From the NCBI GenBank assembly GCA_005790545.1, contig SXUL01000077.1:51057-115056 (forward strand): 64,000 bases of DNA, read 5' to 3'. Source of the DNA: Planctomycetia bacterium. GTDB taxonomy: Bacteria > Planctomycetota > GCA-002687715. A model generated the notes under the pieces. That model did no database searches. It was given only the letters and a program-made list of their open reading frames with translations, and had not been told where the DNA came from. Both the position numbers and the translations under genes were made by a program. How positions within the stretch are numbered: position 1 is the stretch's first letter; the number at the start of each line of letters is the position of its first letter. Of the stretch, positions 32,546 through 39,532 are shown in pieces.

Positions 32546-34441
32546 ATGCTCATCACGCTGCGTGTCCGGCATGGCGGACTCGATCGCGTGCTGCGCACCG
32601 AACGCGACACCATCACGATTGGTCGGGCTTCAAGTTGCGTGGTGGTCGTGAGCGACCCGGGTCTCTCGCGCACGCACTGCCAATTGGAACGCACAGGTGC
32701 CCGCCTCTTCGTGCGTGATCTCAACAGCCGCAATGGCACGTTCATCGAGGGCGATCGCATCGTCAAATCCGTGCTGCGGCCTGGCGAAGAGATCACTTGC
32801 GGGAATGCGTGCATCACCTTCGAGCGCATGGACCCGAGCCCGGAGGCAGATGATCCGGGCCTGAAGACGGTCGAATTGCTGCTGGAGAAGGCGCGGCCTG
32901 TGAGTGTCGGCGGGGGGCCTGAACCGACCAGGCTCCGGCGCATGTTGGAGATGCTGGGGCCGCTGCTCCGCGGCGAGAGATCCCGGGAGTCCTTGCACGC
33001 CATTCTCGACGCAGCCATCGCGCTGCTCGGCGCGGAGCGAGGATTCCTCATCCTCCAGAATGAAGATGGGCCTGTGGTTGAAATCGCGCGTGGAGCGGGC
33101 GAACTGGATCTGGCGCGCGAGGATGTGGTGTTTTCGCGCGGCATTCTCGCGCGCGTGCAGTCCGCCGGTGTGCCCCTGCTTGTGGAAGATGCCAGTCTCG
33201 ATGAGGAACTCGGCGCGTTGCACTCGGTGCACGCATTGCAGCTCAGAGCCATCCTGTGTGTTCCGATCCAGCGCCCGGGGAGCTTCGCGGCTCTCTGGCT
33301 CGACAGTCGGCGCGCCCGTGGCGGCTTCGATCATCGCGATCTCGCCCTTGTGCCGCTGTTCACGGAGCTGGCGGGCATGGCCCTCGTGGCCGGCGAGAAG
33401 CTCGCCACGGCCGAGAACCGCGTGTTTGATCTTGAGGAGGATGTGGAGCGCACGCGCGCTGCGGCCGTGGAGCTCTCACAGCGCTTGGATCGCGCTCTCG
33501 GCGAAGAGCCGCTACGGCATGATTTCCGGCGCATTCCGGCAGGCGGGAGGGCCATGCGAACGGCCTTGCGTCTGGCGGATCGTGCGGCTGCATCAGATCT
33601 TGCCGTGGTCTTCGTCGGCCCGCCTGGTTCGGGCAAGGAGTTCCTCGCCCGCGCTGTGCATGCACACAGTTCGCGTGCCCGCGAGCCTTTTGTCAGCCTG
33701 CTTTGCGCGGCGCTCCCGGAGGGGTTGGTGGAATCGGAACTCTTCGGGCACGCCCGTGGCAGTTTCAGCGGCGCAGAGACAGCGACGCCGGGGCTGGTTG
33801 GCGCGGCAGAGAAGGGGACTCTGTTCCTCGATGGTTTGCAGGATCTGCCGTTGGCGGCACAAGCGGTGCTGCTGCGCTTGGTGGAATCCGGTGAGTACAG
33901 GCGGGTCGGTGAGACGAAGGCCCGCAGCGCGCATCTGCGCATGATGACGGCCACGCAGGTTTCGCTGGATGCGCTCGTGGCGGCAGGAAAATTGCGGGCC
34001 GACCTGCGCTTCCGTCTGGAGGGTCTCGCCATCAGCCTGCCTTCGCTGCAGGAACGACCCGAGGACTTGCAGGTCCTTGTTGATCAGATCCTCCCCGAGG
34101 TGGCACCCGACATGGTCCTCGGCACTGAGGCTCGACGCCTCTTCGCGGCGCATGAGTGGTCCGGGAACCTGGTTGAACTCCGCGCGGTGCTTTCAAGACT
34201 GGGAGCTTTGCGCACTCGCCAGCAGCCTGTGCGCTCCGAAGTCGAAGCGGCGCTTGGTGGCGCAACGCGTTCGCTGCGCTCGGCGGTGGAGGAACTTGAA
34301 GCACGCCTGGTGCAACGAGCTGTGGACGCGTCCGCCGGGAATCTCTCAGCGGCCGCGCGGGCACTCGGGCTCAGTCGCTTGGGACTCCGCAAGATGCTGC
34401 GCCGGATGGGCATCAAGACGACCCCGGAGCCTGGTAACTGA
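32546..34441 (+). CDS. FHA-GAF-AAA+ regulator of the bacterial enhancer-binding protein type, with altered sigma-54 motifs
   Basis: A 631-residue regulator. Domains: FHA at about residues 5-95 with TIGRASS, SRTH and NSRNGT (phospho-threonine binding); GAF at about 147-280; AAA+ at about 330-545; Fis-type helix-turn-helix at about 597-622 (LSAAARALGLSRLGLRKML). Walker A is GPPGSGKE (358). The sigma-54 contact loop reads GSFSGA instead of GAFTGA (about 404), and Walker B is LFLDGLQDLP, with Gly in place of the usual catalytic Glu. The arginine-finger region LRADLRFRLEGL and LQERPEDL is kept. It probably controls the neighbouring pseudopilin genes, but whether it hydrolyses ATP or uses sigma-54 is doubtful. 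ATG 32546 follows the previous stop by 4 bases. Confidence 0.87.
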   Translation: MLITLRVRHGGLDRVLRTERDTITIGRASSCVVVVSDPGLSRTHCQLERTGARLFVRDLNSRNGTFIEGDRIVKSVLRPGEEITCGNACITFERMDPSPEADDPGLKTVELLLEKARPVSVGGGPEPTRLRRMLEMLGPLLRGERSRESLHAILDAAIALLGAERGFLILQNEDGPVVEIARGAGELDLAREDVVFSRGILARVQSAGVPLLVEDASLDEELGALHSVHALQLRAILCVPIQRPGSFAALWLDSRRARGGFDHRDLALVPLFTELAGMALVAGEKLATAENRVFDLEEDVERTRAAAVELSQRLDRALGEEPLRHDFRRIPAGGRAMRTALRLADRAAASDLAVVFVGPPGSGKEFLARAVHAHSSRAREPFVSLLCAALPEGLVESELFGHARGSFSGAETATPGLVGAAEKGTLFLDGLQDLPLAAQAVLLRLVESGEYRRVGETKARSAHLRMMTATQVSLDALVAAGKLRADLRFRLEGLAISLPSLQERPEDLQVLVDQILPEVAPDMVLGTEARRLFAAHEWSGNLVELRAVLSRLGALRTRQQPVRSEVEAALGGATRSLRSAVEELEARLVQRAVDASAGNLSAAARALGLSRLGLRKMLRRMGIKTTPEPGN

Positions 34442-34459
34442 GTTGCCATGTGTCAAGGC

Positions 34460-34486
34460 TGGCCTTGCATTCCCGAGGCAGGGCCA
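34460..34486 (+). terminator. Imperfect hairpin upstream of the double-FHA gene
   Basis: TGGCCTTGC (34460-34468) pairs with GCAGGGCCA (34478-34486), nine pairs including one G-T, with a 9-base loop. No T-tract follows, so it may be a weak terminator or a leader structure in the 194-bp gap before ATG 34636. Confidence 0.3.
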
Positions 34487-34635
34487 AGCTCGGACAAGGT
34501 ATTGAGAGTCATAGGGTTGTGCCGCTCCCTATTCTGAAGCCGATCCGGTAAGCTGTTTGCGAAGGAAGTGCTGGCGCCGCACCCCTCCGCGGCCGACTGC
34601 CTCCATCCAGTACCTTCGATCGGAACGCCCACATC

Positions 34636-37017
34636 ATGCCCAAACTCGTCCTCTCGACTGGCGAGGAGGTCCGGGACTTCGTCCTCAAAGACGGGGACAT
34701 CCTCGGTCGTACCGCTCAATGCGCGATCTTCCTCGATGGCAACGGCGTCTCGCGCAGCCATTGCAAGTTCAGCTTCGATGGTGGCGCGTGGTTTGTGGAA
34801 GATCTCGGATCCAGCAACGGCACGCAGGTCAACGGACGCAAGGTCTCCCGCTTCGAACTGGCTGATGGGGACGAGATCACCGCGGGTTCTGTGAAGCTCC
34901 GTTTCATGACGGGAGGCCCAGAGGCGCCGGCTATCGAGGAAGCAGGAGCATGGGGCGAGGACGACCTTTCCCTCGAAGAGAAGCACTTTCTCGTGCTTGG
35001 GTTCGAAGGGCGGCGTGGAGAAGTCCTGCAACTGCCAGTCGGCCGGCTGACGGTAGGCCGCAATGCGCGTCACGCTCTGATCATCAAGCGTGCGAGCGTG
35101 AGCGGTGACCACGCGGAAGTTGTGCGCGAGGGCTCGCGCGTTGTGGTGCGTGACCTCGGCAGCAGCAACGGGACTTTTGTGGATGGCGCGCGTGTCGTCG
35201 AGCAGGAACTCGCTCACGGTGCCGAGTTGCGTTTCGGAGACAGCCTTGTCATCTACGGCAAGGGCGACCCGCAGGACGTCGTGCTCCCGGTGGCAGAACC
35301 GGAACCGGCCGCTCTGGCTGCGGCCGCGGCGCCCCCTGGCGGCGGGGAGGATGCGTGGAACGGCGATGCGGCGTTCGAACTGAAAGCGGCTGCGCCGGCG
35401 GGCGAGAAGGTATGGACGCTCATCTCCGTTCTGGCGGTACTGGGTGTCGCGGGCGCCGGGGTCTGGTTCTTCATCTTCACGGAACATGCTGGCGGCGATG
35501 CAGGCGGACCTGTCGTCCGGCGCGGAGCCAACCTGCTCTCCGAGGCAGCTTGGAGCTTCGAATCAGGCATGGATGACGACCCACCGCTGTGGGAGCGAGT
35601 GAACCCGCTTGATCCGGCGGAAATCGAAAGCACATCTGCAGGGAAGACGCACCAATTGTCGGTCGCGAGAAGCGCTGCAGTCGGTACCAGTCTGGTCGGG
35701 TGTCGCGAACTCCTGCCGGTTACTGGCGGGACAGCGTGGCACATGGTGGCGCGCGTTGCTGGCGAGGGCCGCGTCGCACTCGGAGCGCGCTTCAGCGCCG
35801 AACCCAAGGCCGAGAAGCAGGCGCTCGCAGGTGCGTTCGCGGATGAGTGGATCGTTGCGGACGCCGGCTCGGGCCTGATCGAGGGCGATCTCGTTGTGCC
35901 CGAGGGTGCGGCGACAGCTCAGGTCGTCGTAGGCCTCATTGGAGCAGGTGAAGCACTCTTCGATGATGTGCAGGTCATCACGGGAGCTGAAGCCAAGGCG
36001 CCCCTCAAGGCCGACGAGTTCTCGGCGCGGCAGAGCAGCACGGGCGGCATCCGGATCACGCGCCTCGGTGCGCGCATCGTGGATGGCATGAGTCTTCGGC
36101 CCGCAGCGGCGCCCGCAACGACCGGGTCGGGTGTGGGGGTGACGCTCGAGGCGGCCGCAGCAGGGTTCACGGCGCGGTTCGCAGGAGATGCCGCTGCAGG
36201 GGCGCTGGAGTTCCGGATTCAGACGCCGCAGGGCGAAACCGCGCTCATCCTGCAAGACGGAGAGAAAGGACGCCGCGTAGCCGAGGCGGTGGCGTCCACA
36301 CCTGCCACGGCGGTCGTCTTGGGTCAGGGCGGCAATCGCGTGCGGCTCAGGTTCCTTGACGCGGATGGCAATGCCCAGCGTCTTGTCTGCACTTGGCACC
36401 CGGGCGCGAATGCTCCGGGCCTCTTCACGGCTCGTGTGACGGCATCCGCGTTGCGCGTAGACGCTGAAGTGCGTTTCGATGCCGAGCGTGCTGCGGCCAC
36501 GGCGCTCAGGAACGAGGCGCGCGAAGCGGCGCGTGCAGGTTTGAGCGGGCGCGCAGTGGAACGTGCGCTCACCATCCTCGAGCGCTTCCCTTTCGACGAG
36601 GACGTGGTGCGCGAGTGCACCCAGCTGGTCGCGGAGCATTCAGAAACCGGCCGCAAGGTCCTCGAAACGCTGACGGGTGAAGTCGATGACCTTCTCTTCT
36701 TCAGGAACTGGAAGAGTGCTCCGGCACTGCTCGCGCGCGTCGCGGCAGAGGTGAAGAAGCACGACGGTCACGCGGCAGGCGAATCCTTGAAGGCACTCGA
36801 GAAGCGTCTCGCGGACTCGGCGACAGCGGCAAGCTCCGCGGGCAGTGCTCTCGCGAGCGAGCGGCTCCTTGCGCGCGGCCGCGACTATGTGGAACTGGGG
36901 CGCGACACGCTGGCCCGGGCGTTTCTGGCGGCCGTGATGGAGCGCTTCCCCGGAACGGATTCTGCTGACGAGGCGACGCAGTTGCTGAAGCAACTCGATG
37001 GAAAGGGAGGCCGCTGA
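34636..37017 (+). CDS. Membrane protein with two N-terminal FHA domains
   Basis: A 793-residue protein. Two FHA domains occupy about residues 1-95 (ILGRTAQ, SRSHCKF, GSSNGTQV) and 115-215 (LTVGRNAR, SGDHAEV, GSSNGTFV); the second has SGDH in place of the usual S-x-x-H-Ser-Arg step. An Ala/Pro linker leads to one membrane helix (about residues 259-281), leaving some 500 residues outside the cytoplasm: a beta-rich portion, then helices near the C-terminus with a TPR-like last segment (DTLARAFLAAVMERFPGTDSADEATQLLKQL). Cytoplasmic FHA domains would bind phospho-threonine proteins. It shares one base (TGATG) with the following PilM-PilN gene. No Ser/Thr kinase gene is in the window. Confidence 0.82.
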   Translation: MPKLVLSTGEEVRDFVLKDGDILGRTAQCAIFLDGNGVSRSHCKFSFDGGAWFVEDLGSSNGTQVNGRKVSRFELADGDEITAGSVKLRFMTGGPEAPAIEEAGAWGEDDLSLEEKHFLVLGFEGRRGEVLQLPVGRLTVGRNARHALIIKRASVSGDHAEVVREGSRVVVRDLGSSNGTFVDGARVVEQELAHGAELRFGDSLVIYGKGDPQDVVLPVAEPEPAALAAAAAPPGGGEDAWNGDAAFELKAAAPAGEKVWTLISVLAVLGVAGAGVWFFIFTEHAGGDAGGPVVRRGANLLSEAAWSFESGMDDDPPLWERVNPLDPAEIESTSAGKTHQLSVARSAAVGTSLVGCRELLPVTGGTAWHMVARVAGEGRVALGARFSAEPKAEKQALAGAFADEWIVADAGSGLIEGDLVVPEGAATAQVVVGLIGAGEALFDDVQVITGAEAKAPLKADEFSARQSSTGGIRITRLGARIVDGMSLRPAAAPATTGSGVGVTLEAAAAGFTARFAGDAAAGALEFRIQTPQGETALILQDGEKGRRVAEAVASTPATAVVLGQGGNRVRLRFLDADGNAQRLVCTWHPGANAPGLFTARVTASALRVDAEVRFDAERAAATALRNEAREAARAGLSGRAVERALTILERFPFDEDVVRECTQLVAEHSETGRKVLETLTGEVDDLLFFRNWKSAPALLARVAAEVKKHDGHAAGESLKALEKRLADSATAASSAGSALASERLLARGRDYVELGRDTLARAFLAAVMERFPGTDSADEATQLLKQLDGKGGR

Positions 37018-38699
37018 TGGCACGCGGCATCGGATTCGATCTTGGTACGCGCACACTGCGCGCGCTGGTGGTGGAGCGGAAAGGCCCCGTGCTCGAGCTT
37101 CTGCGGGCGGTGGAAATCTCCGTTGCAGGAGATGACGAGGAAGCCGTGCTGGCTGCCACAGCAGATCTCGCCTGTGTGGGCAAGGCCTCGGGAGCGCGTT
37201 TCAGCGTCAGCGGAAAGGACGTGATCATCCGCTACACGCAGGTCCCGCCTGTTGCGCCCTGGCGCATGCGCCTGCTGCTTGATCTCGAAGTGAAAGAGAT
37301 GGCACATCAGGCGGGCTCGCCTCTGGCCGCGGACTACAACATCGTCGGCGGGGGCAAGGGCGATCAGGAAATGGTGCTGGTTGCGGTGGCGCGCGAGCAT
37401 TTTCTCGACGCGCGCTTCGCTGCCGTGCGGCGTGGCGCGGGCGAACCGAAGAGTGCCATGCCGGGCAGCGTGGCTCTCTTCAATGCCTGGATGACAGCCG
37501 GTGCACTTCACGAAGGTGAGGTCGTGATGCTCGCGGACATCGGCGAGCGCAACACGGAAGTCGTGTTGTTGAAAGACGGCGAGTTGCTCTTTGCTCGCAA
37601 TCTGAGCGCCGGCGGCGGCATCTTCTCCGACGCAGTGGCAGGAGTGATGGGCGTCGGCCGCGAGGCGGCCACGGATCTGAAAGCCGAACTCGGCAATATC
37701 GACCCCAAGGCCCGCGGGAGCTATGCGAGTGGCAAGGCCGAAAAGGTCTCGAACGCCATGCTCGGACCCGCCGGTCAGCTCGCATCGATGCTGCAGTCGA
37801 GTCTCGCGTTTGCGCGCGCCCAGAGCGGCGATCCGCAATTGAAGCCGGCGCGACTCTGTATCAGCGGTGGCGGTGCGGCGCTGAAGGGTCTCGCGGCTTA
37901 CCTTGAATCCGCACTCTCCATCCCTTGCAGCCGCTTTCAGCCGGCCAGCGGGCTCGATACCGCGAAGCTCCCCGAGGACGAACGTCAGGAATTCGAGCGC
38001 GATCCGGGCCGCTTCGTGATCGCTCTCGGTCTCGCTGCTGCTGAGGGCGCGAAGCAGGCTTTCACGGTGGATCTCGTGCCCGCCGCGGTGCAGAAGGCCC
38101 GCAAGTTCGGCGCGGATGGAGTTTGGCGCTGGGTGGCAGCCGTGATCCTCGTCGGCTTTCTCGGCTGGACGTGGTGGGATCACATGGGACGTGCAGCGGA
38201 CATCACCTCGCAGGTGAGCTCCGCGCGCGTGAAAGCGCAGGCGGCACGTCGGCGTGATGAGGAGTACCGGAAGGAGCTGGCGGAGGTGGCGCGCCTCAAT
38301 GCGCGGCAGAAGCTGCTCGTGGGCGAGACCGAGACGGCGTGCGCCTTTGCTCTCGGTGCACTGCTCGTGCAGCAGTCAGCGCCGGACGGTGTGTGGATCG
38401 AACAGGTGGATGCGCGACGTGGTCCTTTCGCGAAGGACCCGAACGACCCGAAGCTCGGCAAGGAGGTGAAGACTCTTCTCACCATCAGTGGCGAGGTCAT
38501 GTCGGTGGATGTCCAGTTCGAGACCGCGTTGCAGCAGATGCTGGACGGCATCCGCGCGCGCCAGCCTGGTGCGCGCGTGCGCATCATCAAGCAGAGCGCG
38601 CCCTCCGGCGCGGGTGCGAAGAAACTCGGGTTCACGATCGAAGCGGACTTGTTCCCCGCCACGGCGGAAGCGGTGGCCGATGCCGCGGGAGGCAACTGA
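37017..38699 (+). CDS. PilM-PilN fusion, inner-membrane platform protein (module B)
   Basis: A 560-residue second copy of the fusion seen at 12746. The actin-like part begins GIGFDLGTRTLRALVVE, contains MVLVAVAREHFLDARF, and carries the phosphate-binding-type turn VMLADIGERNTEVVLL and CISGGGAALKGLAAYLE, which are clearer than in module A. At about residue 355, TVDLVPAAVQKARKF replaces the PilN INLLP start, then a membrane helix (about 371-387) and a periplasmic tail with a coiled-coil (AQAARRRDEEYRKELAEVARL). It starts inside the stop of the double-FHA gene and is followed after three bases by a PilO-like gene. Confidence 0.85.
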   Translation: MARGIGFDLGTRTLRALVVERKGPVLELLRAVEISVAGDDEEAVLAATADLACVGKASGARFSVSGKDVIIRYTQVPPVAPWRMRLLLDLEVKEMAHQAGSPLAADYNIVGGGKGDQEMVLVAVAREHFLDARFAAVRRGAGEPKSAMPGSVALFNAWMTAGALHEGEVVMLADIGERNTEVVLLKDGELLFARNLSAGGGIFSDAVAGVMGVGREAATDLKAELGNIDPKARGSYASGKAEKVSNAMLGPAGQLASMLQSSLAFARAQSGDPQLKPARLCISGGGAALKGLAAYLESALSIPCSRFQPASGLDTAKLPEDERQEFERDPGRFVIALGLAAAEGAKQAFTVDLVPAAVQKARKFGADGVWRWVAAVILVGFLGWTWWDHMGRAADITSQVSSARVKAQAARRRDEEYRKELAEVARLNARQKLLVGETETACAFALGALLVQQSAPDGVWIEQVDARRGPFAKDPNDPKLGKEVKTLLTISGEVMSVDVQFETALQQMLDGIRARQPGARVRIIKQSAPSGAGAKKLGFTIEADLFPATAEAVADAAGGN

Positions 38700-38702
38700 G
38701 CC

Positions 38703-39530
38703 ATGGGCGAATTCCTTCAGGAACACAAACGCAGCATTGCCGTGGCCGCCCTGGGCATGTTCGTCTTTCTTGCGGCCCACATGTACATCACCGGGCACTA
38801 CGGCGATGCGATCCTCACCGGGCAGCGCCAGCTCGCGCAGCACAAGGCCGATGCGGCCCGTTACAGCGTGGACGCCGCGACCCTCGACACAGTTCGGCGC
38901 TCGCGCGAGGCGCTCGCGGACAAGGTCACCGCTCTGGAGAAGCGCATGCAGCGCGTGGCGCCCAAAGGGCTGCTCCTCGACGCGTCCATCGCTGACGGAG
39001 ACGTGCACTACAACCGCATGGTCGATGCCGTGCGCAGAAACGAGCTCGAGCGTTGTGCCCTTGCCAACATCGATGTGGATGCGCGCCTCGGCCTGCCGGA
39101 CGCCTTCCCTGCCACGCGCCGGGAGGTGGACTGGTACCTCCGCGGCCTCGACGTGGTGCAGCAGATGCTCGAGAAGGTGCTCGCCATCAACAACGAAGTG
39201 CTTGAAGGCGGCATCGCACGCGTGGACCGCATCGACATCGCACCGGTTCCGAAGGGCAAGCTCGCCGCGGGTGCGACGCAGCGTGTCGCAGTGACCTTCG
39301 TGCTCGTGGGACATCCGAAGGCCGTCGGCGCTTTGCGCGAGGCCATCGCACGTCCCGCGGATGGACGGGCTCTCGTGCTCCTTTCGGGCACGGAACGGAG
39401 CCTGGATCTCCCGCCGCAGGCGGGGCCGCGCGCACCGCGCGGCATGGACCCGCTCGACCTCGGCCGCACTCAAGCGACGTTGGTGTTGGCTGCTCTCGAT
39501 CTCGGAACCACTGCGCAAGGGGAGAAGTGA
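38703..39530 (+). CDS. PilO-like single-pass inner-membrane protein (module B)
   Basis: A 275-residue protein with a short cytoplasmic tail, one helix (about residues 12-30), a coiled-coil (about 35-85) and a C-terminal alpha/beta domain ending VAVTFVLVGHPKAVGALREAI, the pattern of PilO/GspM periplasmic domains. The similarity is weak, and the call rests on topology and its place after PilM-PilN. It has no close sequence likeness to the PilO-like protein at 14362. It overlaps the next gene's upstream GTG but not the preferred ATG. Confidence 0.6.
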   Translation: MGEFLQEHKRSIAVAALGMFVFLAAHMYITGHYGDAILTGQRQLAQHKADAARYSVDAATLDTVRRSREALADKVTALEKRMQRVAPKGLLLDASIADGDVHYNRMVDAVRRNELERCALANIDVDARLGLPDAFPATRREVDWYLRGLDVVQQMLEKVLAINNEVLEGGIARVDRIDIAPVPKGKLAAGATQRVAVTFVLVGHPKAVGALREAIARPADGRALVLLSGTERSLDLPPQAGPRAPRGMDPLDLGRTQATLVLAALDLGTTAQGEK

Positions 39531-39532
39531 GC

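Noticed and set aside
34450..34475. Possible sigma-54 (-24/-12) promoter before the double-FHA gene
   Set aside because: A TTGC is present but no GG lies at the required distance upstream, so the match fails.
34502..34535. TTGAGA and TATTCT as a sigma-70 promoter before ATG 34636
   Set aside because: The spacer would be 22 bases, too long for a normal promoter.
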